Shown here piece after piece: positions 54,907 to 63,144 of a DNA stretch of 64,000 bases. Source of the stretch: Alphaproteobacteria bacterium (GTDB lineage: Bacteria > Pseudomonadota > Alphaproteobacteria > Micropepsales > Micropepsaceae); assembly GCA_017308375.1 (NCBI GenBank), contig JAFKEW010000049.1:62001-126000 (forward strand), written 5' to 3'. The notes below the pieces were generated by a model. It was given only the letters and a program-made list of their open reading frames with translations, had not been told where the DNA came from and did no database searches. The number at the start of each line of letters is the position of its first letter. Positions within the stretch are counted from its first letter, which is position 1. The position numbers and the translations under genes are program-made.

Positions 54907-56511
54907 ATGGACTGGAATTTTGGCGACGTTCTCGATGCGCTGGAGCCCCTGCTGCCGCAGGACGAACCGGCCTTCATCCATGGCCCGCGCATCATCACCC
55001 ATGGCCAGGCGCAGGCGATGACCAACAATCTGGCCCGCGCGCTCGTCGCACGCGGCAGCCAGCCGGGCGACAAGATCGCGATCTATATGCGCAACCGGCC
55101 GGAATATCTGCTGGCGCTGGCGGCGGCGTTCAAGGCGCGGATGACGCATGTCAACGTCAATTACCGCTACACCCCCGATGAGGTCTGGTACATTTTCGAC
55201 AATTCGGATGCGCAGACCGTTGTCTATGCGCCGGAATTCCGCGACGCCGTGGCCCAGATCCGCCCGCGCCTGCCCAAGGTCAAAACCTGGATCGAGATCA
55301 GCGGCAACGATCCCGCGGCACCGTTTGCCGAACGGTTCGACGATCTGGCGACGGACGGTAATGGCGGCCCGCTCGACATGGCGCGTTCGGGCGAAGACCA
55401 GTTCTTCATCTACACCGGTGGCACAACCGGCATGCCCAAGGGCGTGATGTGGACGCACAACGATCTTCAAACCCTGATGCTGCGGGGGTTGGAACAATTG
55501 GGCCTGCCGGTGCCGCAGTCGGTGGATGCGTTCGCGCGGCTGAGCGCCACCATGCGCGCATCCATGCGCATGATACCGGCGCCGCCGCTGATGCACGGCA
55601 CCGGCCTTTTAAGCGCCTTGCGTGCGATGCTGGCCGGCGGCTCTGTCGTGACGCTGACCAAGGACACCTTCGACGCCGAGGAATTGCTTGAAGCGATAGA
55701 CCGCCACAAGCCGCAACATATCGCCATTGTTGGTGACAGTTTCGCCCGGCCGATCCTCAATGCGCTGAACGCCAACCCCGGCAAGTATGATGTCTCATCC
55801 GTGATGGCGATGAACTCGTCCGGCGTGATGTGGAGCCTCGAGGTCAAACGCGGGCTTCTGCAGCACATGCCGAACGCGGTGTTGAGCGACGCGTTCTCAT
55901 CATCCGAGGCGCTTGGCCTCGGTACTTCGGTCATGACCAAAGATGCCGAAGTGCACACCGCCAAATTCGTTCTCGGTGACCGTTGCAAAGTGTTCGACGA
56001 GAGCGACAACGAAGTTCTTCCGGGCTCTGGCATCCCCGGTATGGTGGCGATCAAGGGCCCAAACCCGCTCGGCTATTACAAGGACGACGCCAAGACCGCG
56101 CGCACCTTCCGCACGATCGCAGGCGAGCGCTATTCGATTCCCGGTGACTGGGTGACGGTTGAAGCCGATGGTTCATTGACCTTGCTGGGCCGCGGCAATG
56201 CCTGCATCAACACCGCGGGCGAAAAAGTCTTCCCCGAAGAAGTGGAGGAGGCGTTGAAGCGCCACCCCGCGATCGAGGATGCGCTGGTGGTCGGCATGCC
56301 GGACGAGAAATGGGGTCAGGCGGTGACCGGCGTCGTGTCCCTGACGCCGGGTGCGGCGTGGAATGAGGATGGCCTGCGTGCCTTTGTTCGCGGGTCTCTG
56401 GCCGGCTACAAAACCCCGAAGCGCATTGTCATCGCCGACCGCCCGATCCGCGCGGCCAATGGCAAGGCCGATTATCCGGCCGCACGGGCAAGTGCGGAGG
56501 CACAGCTTTGA
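54907..56511 (+). CDS. AMP-forming acyl-CoA synthetase (FadD-like)
   Basis: 534 residues. ATP loop FIYTGGTTGMPKGVMWTHND, the GDWVTVEADGSLTLLGRG hinge region with KVFPEEVEE, and the C-terminal catalytic Lys in RAANGKADYPAAR. GGGAGGGG precedes the ATG. Activates a fatty or other carboxylic acid to its CoA ester; the neighbouring thiolase-like gene is divergent 213 bases away. Chain-length preference unknown. Confidence 0.9.
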   Translation: MDWNFGDVLDALEPLLPQDEPAFIHGPRIITHGQAQAMTNNLARALVARGSQPGDKIAIYMRNRPEYLLALAAAFKARMTHVNVNYRYTPDEVWYIFDNSDAQTVVYAPEFRDAVAQIRPRLPKVKTWIEISGNDPAAPFAERFDDLATDGNGGPLDMARSGEDQFFIYTGGTTGMPKGVMWTHNDLQTLMLRGLEQLGLPVPQSVDAFARLSATMRASMRMIPAPPLMHGTGLLSALRAMLAGGSVVTLTKDTFDAEELLEAIDRHKPQHIAIVGDSFARPILNALNANPGKYDVSSVMAMNSSGVMWSLEVKRGLLQHMPNAVLSDAFSSSEALGLGTSVMTKDAEVHTAKFVLGDRCKVFDESDNEVLPGSGIPGMVAIKGPNPLGYYKDDAKTARTFRTIAGERYSIPGDWVTVEADGSLTLLGRGNACINTAGEKVFPEEVEEALKRHPAIEDALVVGMPDEKWGQAVTGVVSLTPGAAWNEDGLRAFVRGSLAGYKTPKRIVIADRPIRAANGKADYPAARASAEAQL

Positions 56512-56601
56512 TGAGGCTGCAAAGCGCGCTCGCGCCTGATTTGGCGCGGGCAAAAAAAGCGGCTATGGGTGCGGCGCTCGCCAAGCCAGCCGGATGACAG
56601 T

Positions 56602-57588
56602 TTGAACCTGAACGAAAAAATCTTCGCCATCGCCCCGATGATGGAGTGGACGGACCGGCATTGCCGCTTCCTCCACCGTCAATTGAGCGCGCGCGCAAGG
56701 CTTTATACCGAGATGGTCACGGCGGAGGCAGTGATCCGCGGCGACCGCGTGCGTCTGATCGGCTTCGATCCGGCGGAACATCCGGTCGCCCTGCAACTGG
56801 GCGGCGCAGAGCCGGCGCGGCTTGCCGAAGCCGCTCGCATCGCCGCCGATTTCGGCTATGACGAAATCAATCTCAATGTCGGCTGCCCATCGGACCGTGT
56901 GCAATCGGGCAAGTTCGGTGCCTGTCTGATGCGCGAGCCCGCTCTGGTGGCGGAGTGTGCGGCGGCAATGCGCGATGCCGTGCGCATTCCGGTCACGGTC
57001 AAATGCCGCCTGGGGGTGGACGATCAGAACCCGGAAGAATCCTTGCGCAGTTTGATCGGCGCCTGCCGGAACGCGGGCGTCACCCATTTCATCGTCCATG
57101 CGCGCAAGGCGTGGCTGAAAGGCCTGTCCCCGCGGGAAAACCGCGATGTGCCGCCGCTCGATTACGAGCTCGTCTACCGGGTGAAACGGGAAAGTCCCGA
57201 TCTCACCATCACCATCAATGGCGGCATCGCCACGCTCGATGCGGCGGAAGCGCATTTCCCCCATGTCGATGGTGTGATGCTGGGCCGTGCCGCCTATCAG
57301 ACCCCGGCAATCCTTTCCGATGTCGATGCACGTTTTTTCGGTGGCACGCCGCGAACGGTCACCGAAGCGGTGGATGCCTATCTCCACTACATCGAACGCA
57401 ATCTTGCGCACGGCGTGCCGTTGAACGCGATGACGAAACACATGCTGGGCCTGTTCAACGGCCGGCCGGGCGCGCGCCTGTTCCGCCGCCATCTGAGCGA
57501 AAACGCAACCCGCCCCGGTGCCGGCATCGCGATCCTGCACGATGCGCTCGCCCGTCTGTCCCCGCCAACCGAACGCGCGGCGGCCTGA
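56602..57588 (+). CDS. dusA: tRNA-dihydrouridine synthase A
   Basis: 328 residues from TTG 56602 (NLNEKIFAIAPMMEWTDRHC); a GTG at 56569 is an alternative and neither has a good ribosome site. FMN barrel motifs APMMEWTDRHCRF, YTEMVTAEAVI, the catalytic Cys in INLNVGCPSDRVQSGKFGAC, and FIVHARKAWLKGLSP with the DusA-specific NREIPPL-like NRDVPPLDY. Reduces uridine in the D-loop of tRNA. The TSUP gene follows after 3 bases. Confidence 0.92.
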   Translation: MNLNEKIFAIAPMMEWTDRHCRFLHRQLSARARLYTEMVTAEAVIRGDRVRLIGFDPAEHPVALQLGGAEPARLAEAARIAADFGYDEINLNVGCPSDRVQSGKFGACLMREPALVAECAAAMRDAVRIPVTVKCRLGVDDQNPEESLRSLIGACRNAGVTHFIVHARKAWLKGLSPRENRDVPPLDYELVYRVKRESPDLTITINGGIATLDAAEAHFPHVDGVMLGRAAYQTPAILSDVDARFFGGTPRTVTEAVDAYLHYIERNLAHGVPLNAMTKHMLGLFNGRPGARLFRRHLSENATRPGAGIAILHDALARLSPPTERAAA

Positions 57589-57591
57589 AAC

Positions 57592-58425
57592 ATGGATTTG
57601 CTGGCTGGTGTCCCGGCGGATTTCGGCACCCTTGCATTGGGCCTTGTCCTCGCCGGTGTGGTCGGCGGTCTGATCGCCGGCATGCTGGGCGTGGGTGGCG
57701 GCATCGTGGTGGTGCCGGTGCTCTATCACGTGCTGGCGGGCCTGGGCGTGCCGGAATCCATGCGCATGCATGTGGCAGTGGGCACCTCGCTTGCCACCAT
57801 CATTCCCACCTCCATTTCCTCGCTTCGGGCGCATGCCGCCAAAGGTGCAGTCGATTGGGGCCTGTTGAAACGCTGGATCGGCCCGATGCTTCTCGGCGTC
57901 ATCGCGGGCAGCATGATCGCAGGCTCTGTCCGCGGTGAAACGCTGTCCCTCATCTTCGCCATTGTTGCGATCCCGGTTGCCATTCACATGGCGTTTGACG
58001 GTGCGGGCCGCACCATCTCCAGCCAGCCGCCCGGCGGCGTCACAGGTGCCGCATTGCCATTCGGCATCGGCGGCATATCGACAATGATGGGCATAGGCGG
58101 CGGAACGGTCGGCGTGCCGCTGATGACCGTGTTCGGCATGCCGATCCACAGCGCGGTGGCCACCGCATCCGCCTTCGGCGCCATCATCTCCATTCCCGGC
58201 ACCATCGGTGCGGTGCTTTCGGGCTGGCACCTGCCGGGATTGCCGCCTTATTCATTCGGTTACGTCAACGCGCTGGGCTTTGTCCTGATCGCGCCGGTGT
58301 CCTTCTTCCTCGCGCCCGTGGGGGCGTGGCTGGCGCACAGTGTCGACCGCAAACGCCTGCGCCGGATGTTCGCCCTTTTCATCGCGGTCACCGCCGCGCG
58401 CATGCTGTGGGATGTCCTGTTCTAG
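57592..58425 (+). CDS. TSUP family membrane protein (TauE/SafE)
   Basis: 277 residues with eight or so hydrophobic helices and the duplicated half motifs GMLGVGGGIVVVPVLYHVLA and MMGIGGGTVGVPLMTVFG. Members export or import sulfite, sulfonates and related anions. Likely co-transcribed with dusA because of the 3-base spacing. Substrate unknown. Confidence 0.88.
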   Translation: MDLLAGVPADFGTLALGLVLAGVVGGLIAGMLGVGGGIVVVPVLYHVLAGLGVPESMRMHVAVGTSLATIIPTSISSLRAHAAKGAVDWGLLKRWIGPMLLGVIAGSMIAGSVRGETLSLIFAIVAIPVAIHMAFDGAGRTISSQPPGGVTGAALPFGIGGISTMMGIGGGTVGVPLMTVFGMPIHSAVATASAFGAIISIPGTIGAVLSGWHLPGLPPYSFGYVNALGFVLIAPVSFFLAPVGAWLAHSVDRKRLRRMFALFIAVTAARMLWDVLF

Positions 58426-58559
58426 GATTTGGGCAAGACACCATTCCGTTTTGAATCGAACCGTCGCCAGCCCACGTCACACATGGCGCGGCGTCGCGCC
58501 ATCGTGTAAAGTACGCCCCTTCACGATCGTTCAGCGTTCCGGCATCTGGGAGGCTTGTC

Positions 58560-59511
58560 ATGACGGTTGATGAATCCCGGCTTCACGAATTTCTGCATAA
58601 GGCTGTTGGCGATCTCGGCGCGGCGATGAGCGCGGTGCTGATGTCGATCGGCGACGAACTGGGATTTTACAAGGCACTGGCGAAAGAGCGGCTGTCCCCG
58701 GCAGACCTTGCCGCGCGCACCGGCACGCATGAGCGTTATGTGCGCGAATGGCTGAACAATCAGGCGGCTGGCGGTTACGTGCATTACGATGCTGCAAGCG
58801 GCCAATATTATCTGGATGACGAACAGGCGCTGTGCCTGGCCGATCCGGGCGGACCGGTCGATCTGCCCGGCGCCTATCTGATCGTGCAGGACCTCTTCCA
58901 TATCCGCGAACAGGCGACGGAAAATTTCCGCAACGGCGCCGGCATGGAATGGGGCGATCATCATCGCTGCCTGTTCCACGGGACGGAGCGGTTCTTCCGC
59001 GCCGGGTACAACGCCAACCTGCTTTCATCCTGGCTGCCGGCACTGGATGGCGTGCAGGAGAAACTCAGCCGTGGTGGCAAGGCGGCCGATATCGGCTGCG
59101 GCCATGGCGCCAGCACCATTCTGCTGGCGAAAGCGTTCCCCAATTCGGAATTCGTCGGCTACGACTATCATCCGCAATCCATCGAGACAGCGCGGGAACG
59201 GGCGAAACAGGCGGCCGCACCCAACACCCGGTTCGAGATCGCCGATGCCACCGCCTATCGCGACGGCGATTTCGATCTGATCGCGTTCTTCGATTGCCTG
59301 CACGACATGGCCAACCCGGAAGGCGCCGCGCGCCACGCCCATGACGTCGCTCATTTGCGTGCCGGTTTCGCTGGCGCGCAACGGACCGGCCCTGGGCGCG
59401 CAGGCCGGTGAAAAACGCCTGCGCGACATCATGGTTGGGAAGGCCGGCTTCACGGCAATGCGGCGGGCGGCGGAAACGCCGTTCAACATCATTCTGGAAG
59501 CGCGGCCGTAA
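58560..59511 (+). pseudogene. Class I SAM-dependent methyltransferase with internal deletion and frameshift
   Basis: From ATG 58560 (MTVDESRLHEF) the frame encodes a helical N-terminal domain and the SAM-binding core KAADIGCGHGASTILLAKAF, VGYDYHPQSI and LIAFFDCLHDM, but after GAARHA it runs into unrelated residues and stops at 59411. A second frame from about 59341 to the TAA at 59509-59511 reads TSLICVPVSLARNGPALGAQ, then AGEKRLRD and AETPFNIILEARP, the normal ending of this family. Roughly 35 residues normally between the two parts are missing. The first ORF lacks the last strands of the fold. Either a recent deletion or an assembly error; the catalytic state is doubtful. Confidence 0.75.
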
Positions 59512-59530
59512 CGGGCAGGGAAATTACCGG

Positions 59531-60178
59531 TTACGCTTCACCGTCAGCGATAAAGCCCGCAGCTTCGTGGCTGCCGTCGCAGAACGGTTTGTCTTTCGAA
59601 TGGCCGCAGCGGCAAAGCCAGGTTTCCGTCGTGCGCGTGATGGTCTGCCCGCTGGCCGAACAGATTTCGAGTGCGCCCTCGACGTGCAGCGGGCCGTTGA
59701 GCGTCGGCGTGACGTTGAGCGGGCCGTTGCGCACGGGAAGCGGTTCGGATTTCTGCGGTGTTGGCTCACCTGTTGCGGCGAAGCGGGCCTTGCGGTGCAT
59801 GCCGTCGCAATAAGGCTTGTGAAACGACTTGCCGCAACGGCACAGCGTGGCGCGATAACTCATCGTATCGCCGCCGATATTCAGTTCGGCATGAACGGCC
59901 AGCGGCCCGTCCTGCCACACGCGGATGGTGTTGACGCCAGGCGGCTTTTCGTTCGCGGCCGGATCGGCGGCGCGGTAGCTGAGCGCGCCCGACGGGCATT
60001 ACGAAATCGCCGCGATCACGGTTTCGCAGGCTTCCGCGTCGGGGCGGATCCACGGCCCATCGACATTGGGCACGAACACATCCGGCAGGCCCAGCACACA
60101 ATAGCGCGAATGGATACAGCGCCGGCCGTCATTGCGAACGGTCAGGCGCGTACCGGGATATTCCTCAACCTCTGCCAT
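59531..60178 (-). pseudogene. CDGSH iron-sulfur protein gene interrupted by an in-frame TAA
   Basis: A single minus-strand frame of 216 codons from ATG 60178 (GGGAGA upstream). Codons 1-59 give a Fer4_19/YjdI-like [4Fe-4S] domain (RRCIHSRYCVLGLPDVFV), then TAA at 60001-59999, then CPSGALSYRAAD in the same frame, which in intact homologues directly continues that domain. Two CDGSH motifs follow: LCRCGKSFHKPYCDGMH and LCRCGHSKDKPFCDGSH. Downstream reinitiation at ATG 59920 could yield the 129-residue CDGSH part alone. Looks like a point nonsense change. It adjoins the damaged methyltransferase gene. Confidence 0.8.
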
Positions 60179-60210
60179 GGCGCATCTCCCTTTGGTTTTG
60201 CCCCATGCTA

Positions 60211-60322
60211 GCGCAATTCCAGGAAAAGTGTGCAGCGGTTTTCCGTCCGGAATTGCGATGATCCAAAAGCCTAGAGTGTTTCACCGATTCTATGAAACGG
60301 TGAAACACTCGAGCGCAATTCC
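60211..60322. repeat. Composite palindromic intergenic repeat
   Basis: Nested arms CGCAATTCC (60212-60220)/GGAATTGCG (60249-60257) with inner GGAAAA/TTTTCC, then a perfect 13-bp inverted repeat GAGTGTTTCACCG (60274-60286)/CGGTGAAACACTC (60298-60310), then another GCGCAATTCC (60313-60322). The sequence type resembles dispersed palindromic elements of alphaproteobacterial genomes (recalled, not checked). The 13-bp hairpin lies 17 bases past the phosphohexomutase stop and might also limit read-through. Confidence 0.75.
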
Positions 60323-60326
60323 GTCG

Positions 60327-61823
60327 TCAAATCTTCTGGTCGTAGGCGCCGACTTCCGGGTGTTTGGAGAGGCGGCCGTCGAGATCGGCGAACATCGCGC
60401 GCATCTGCGCCTCAGACACCGGGCTTTCCACCACCACCACCAAAGACGGCTTGTTGGAGGAGGCGCGGATCAGGCCCCAGGTGCCGTCCTCCAGGGTCAC
60501 GCGCACACCATTGACGGTGACAAGACGAACGATCTTCTGGCCCAGAATGGTTTCGCCCGTCTCCTTCAGCGTTTCATATTCCTGCGTCATCGCGGCGACG
60601 ACATCGTATTTTTTATCGTCGGGGCAGAATGGCGCCATGGTCGGCGTGCCCCAGGTTTTGGGCAGGCCGGAAACCAACGCCGACATTTTCGTTTGCCCGG
60701 CGCGGTCCAGCATTTCGAGGATCGCAATCGCCGCCACGATGCCATCGTCATACCCGCGGCCGACCGGCGGATTGAAAAAGTAATGGCCGCTTTTTTCGAA
60801 ACCGGCGACCGCACCAAGCTCATGCGTGCGCCGCTTCATGTAGGAATGGCCGGTCTTCCAGTAATCGACCGTCGCACCGTTCTTCTTCAACACCGGATCG
60901 ATTTCGAAAATGCCGGTCGATTTCACATCGGCGACGAATTTCGCATTCGGAATGCGCGCCGAAAGATCGCGCGCCAACAGAACGCCCACCTTGTCGGCAA
61001 AAATTTCTTCTCCGTCATCGGCCACCACGCCGCAACGGTCGCAATCGCCATCGAAGCCGAGCGCAAGCTCCGCCCCGGTCTCCTGCACCACCTTGGCCAT
61101 CGCATGCAGCATCTGCATGTCTTCGGTGTTGGGATTGTATTTGGGGAAGGTGAAATCCAGCTCCGCATCCATCGGGATCACCTCTGCCCCGATGCGGGAA
61201 AGTGCCTCCGGCGCAAAGGCGCCCGCCGTGCCGTTGCCGCAGGCCGCCACCACCCGGATCGGGCGGGAGAGTTTGTGCCCGTTCGTGACCGCCGCGAGAT
61301 AACGCGCGCGCATGTCTTCGGCACGGGAATAGCTGCCGCCGGCGCGCGGTTTGGAGAGGCCGCCGAGCACGATCGCTTTCAGCCGCGTCATCTCATCCGG
61401 CCCGAAGGTCAGCGGTTTCGAGGCGCCCATCTTCACCCCGGTCCAGCCATTTTCGTTGTGGCTGGCGGTGACCATGGCAACGCCCGGACAATCGAGCGCG
61501 AATTGCGCGTAATAAGCCATCGGCGTGGTGGAAAGGCCGATATCCACCACCTGACATCCCGCCTCCATCAGCCCGATGGTCAGCGCCTGTTTGATGGAAA
61601 GCGAATAGGCGCGGTAATCGTGCCCGGTGGCGACGCGGGGCGCGATGCCCAGTTCGTGAAACAGGGTGCCGAGGCCGAGGCCCAGCGCCTGCACCCCCGG
61701 CAGATTCAATTCCGTCCCGAACAGCCAGCGCGCGTCATATTCCCGGAAGCCATTGGGGGTGACGAGCGGCAAATTCTCGTAATCCAAGGTATTGGGCTTC
61801 AGATCGGCGCGGGGTTTGGGCAT
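60327..61823 (-). CDS. Phosphomannomutase/phosphoglucomutase
   Basis: 498 residues of the alpha-D-phosphohexomutase family. Catalytic phosphoserine in MVTASHNENGWTG, metal loop GFDGDCDRCGVV, sugar-binding GFEKSGHYFF and the C-terminal phosphate-binding RASSNKPSLVVVVES. Interconverts hexose-1- and 6-phosphates feeding polysaccharide and lipopolysaccharide synthesis. Starts at ATG 61823; sugar specificity (mannose versus glucose) cannot be settled by eye. Confidence 0.9.
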   Translation of the reverse strand: MPKPRADLKPNTLDYENLPLVTPNGFREYDARWLFGTELNLPGVQALGLGLGTLFHELGIAPRVATGHDYRAYSLSIKQALTIGLMEAGCQVVDIGLSTTPMAYYAQFALDCPGVAMVTASHNENGWTGVKMGASKPLTFGPDEMTRLKAIVLGGLSKPRAGGSYSRAEDMRARYLAAVTNGHKLSRPIRVVAACGNGTAGAFAPEALSRIGAEVIPMDAELDFTFPKYNPNTEDMQMLHAMAKVVQETGAELALGFDGDCDRCGVVADDGEEIFADKVGVLLARDLSARIPNAKFVADVKSTGIFEIDPVLKKNGATVDYWKTGHSYMKRRTHELGAVAGFEKSGHYFFNPPVGRGYDDGIVAAIAILEMLDRAGQTKMSALVSGLPKTWGTPTMAPFCPDDKKYDVVAAMTQEYETLKETGETILGQKIVRLVTVNGVRVTLEDGTWGLIRASSNKPSLVVVVESPVSEAQMRAMFADLDGRLSKHPEVGAYDQKI

Positions 61824-61906
61824 GGCGTGGCTTTCGAACCTTCAAAAAACCGGTGGGGGTCCCCCGGCCAAGTCCTTGATATGTTGGGAATCCGGCGTGG
61901 ACGTGA

Positions 61907-61934
61907 CATATTATAGGTACAAAATCCTAATATG
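61907..61934. promoter_or_regulatory. AT-rich inverted repeat upstream of the uroporphyrinogen methyltransferase gene
   Basis: CATATTATAGG (61907-61917) and CCTAATATG (61926-61934) form an imperfect inverted repeat with a two-base bulge, inside an unusually AT-rich 200-base segment. Candidate operator or promoter element; no riboswitch consensus was recognised. Confidence 0.4.
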
Positions 61935-62029
61935 CAACCCCTCCCGCCCAAGAAATTTTTTCAGCTCACTTCTTTTTTCCATCATGCTTGCGTATTATAT
62001 CACTAACAACATTAGCATATGTGTGTAAT

Positions 62030-62905
62030 ATGGTGCGCGATCTTCAACATGCGGCGGGCCGAGCGGCGGCGCTGAAGCTGGCCGAAACCTTCGGCCTGCC
62101 CGCGTTCGACCGCGGCTGGGTCTGGCTGGCTGGGGCCGGGCCGGGCGATGCCGGCCTTGCCACCCTTCTCGGGCTGCATGCAATCGCGAGCGCCGATGTC
62201 ATCCTTTACGACGCGCTGGTCAACAAGGACCTGCTGAAACTGGCCCGGCCGGGGGCGGAAATCCTGTTCGCGGGCAAGCGCGCGGGCCAGCCCTCGTTCA
62301 AGCAATCCGACATTTCGCAAAGCCTGGTCGGCCTCGCCCGCAAGGGTTTTCGCGTGCTGCGCCTGAAGGGCGGCGACCCGCTGGTGTTCGGCCGCGGCTC
62401 GGAAGAAGCATTGGCGCTGGCCCGTGGCGGCATTCCATTCCGCATCGTGCCCGGCGTGACGGCGGGGATCGGCGGTCTGGCCTATGCCGGTATCCCGGTC
62501 ACCCATCGCGACACCAACCACAGCGTCACCTTCATCACCGGCCATGGCGCCAAAGGCAGCCTGCCGGATGTGGACTGGGCGGCGGTGGCCAAAGCCTCCC
62601 CCACCCTGGTGCTTTATATGGCGCGCAGTTCGGCGGGCGAGATTGCCGCGCGCCTGATCGCAGCGGGCCGCGCGGGCGACGAACCGGCCGCGATCATTTC
62701 CAATGCAAGCTTTTCCGAACAGAGCGTCACCGTCACCACATTGGCGGGGCTAGGCGAAGCGGCACAATCCTGCACCACACCCGCGATCATCGTGATCGGC
62801 GAGAATGTGCGCCTGCGCGAAGGGATGGACTGGCTGGGCGCGATGGGCGGCAAATTGCTGAACCCCGATCCGCTGGATCACAGCCATTTCAGCAAAGCGG
62901 GCTGA
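62030..62905 (+). CDS. cobA: Uroporphyrinogen-III C-methyltransferase
   Basis: 291 residues from ATG 62030; converts uroporphyrinogen III to precorrin-2 with two SAM, feeding siroheme or cobalamin. Motifs LAGAGPGDAGLATLLGLHAI, DVILYDALVN, RLKGGDPLVFGRGSEE, PGVTAGIGGLAYAGIPVTHR and the SAM-binding LVLYMA are all present. About 25 N-terminal residues precede the conserved part, and the ribosome site is poor, so the start may be further in. No CysG dehydrogenase domain is fused, and no nitrite or sulfite reductase gene is adjacent. Confidence 0.9.
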   Translation: MVRDLQHAAGRAAALKLAETFGLPAFDRGWVWLAGAGPGDAGLATLLGLHAIASADVILYDALVNKDLLKLARPGAEILFAGKRAGQPSFKQSDISQSLVGLARKGFRVLRLKGGDPLVFGRGSEEALALARGGIPFRIVPGVTAGIGGLAYAGIPVTHRDTNHSVTFITGHGAKGSLPDVDWAAVAKASPTLVLYMARSSAGEIAARLIAAGRAGDEPAAIISNASFSEQSVTVTTLAGLGEAAQSCTTPAIIVIGENVRLREGMDWLGAMGGKLLNPDPLDHSHFSKAG

Positions 62906-62952
62906 TCCCAAAGAGCAAATACCACACTTTCGCCTCCCCCTTGCGGAAGAAT

Positions 62953-63065
62953 GCCCCCTCAGTCAGCTTCGCTGACAGCTCCCCCGCGCTGCGGGGGCGG
63001 AGGCCGTAAACGAAAGGTCCAGTGGACGTTTCGTTGGCCGACAGTTCCGAAGGAACGGAGGGGGC
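62953..63065. repeat. 113-bp composite palindromic repeat element
   Basis: Outer arms GCCCCCTC (62953-62960) and GAGGGGGC (63058-63065) enclose four small hairpins: TCAGC-TTC-GCTGA, CCCCCGC-GCT-GCGGGGG, AACGAAA...TTTCGTT and GTTCC-GAA-GGAAC. The CCCCCTCAGTCAGCTTCGCT-type sequence resembles dispersed intergenic repeats seen in Alphaproteobacteria (recalled). No ORF inside. Confidence 0.75.
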
Positions 63066-63087
63066 GATTTGATCAATCGCGATCTCT

Positions 63088-63119
63088 AAAAAAATACGGG
63101 GCCAGTTAAAGCCCCGTAT
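63088..63119 (-). terminator. Terminator of the enoyl-CoA hydratase gene
   Basis: Perfect ATACGGGGC (63094-63102)/GCCCCGTAT (63111-63119) stem, 8-base loop, and seven T on the minus strand (63088-63094), 26 bases past the stop codon. Confidence 0.92.
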
Positions 63120-63144
63120 CGTCTTCAAACCTATCGAGTCACGA

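Noticed and set aside
59999..60001. Recoding of the in-frame stop as selenocysteine or pyrrolysine
   Set aside because: The codon is TAA, which neither system uses, and homologues do not have a special residue here.
61824..62029. Cobalamin riboswitch before the uroporphyrinogen methyltransferase gene
   Set aside because: No B12-box-like conserved sequence was seen, and the region is AT-rich rather than structured.
62953..63065. Phage attachment site or integron-type recombination site
   Set aside because: No tRNA, integrase or cassette gene is nearby; the nested hairpins fit a dispersed repeat better.
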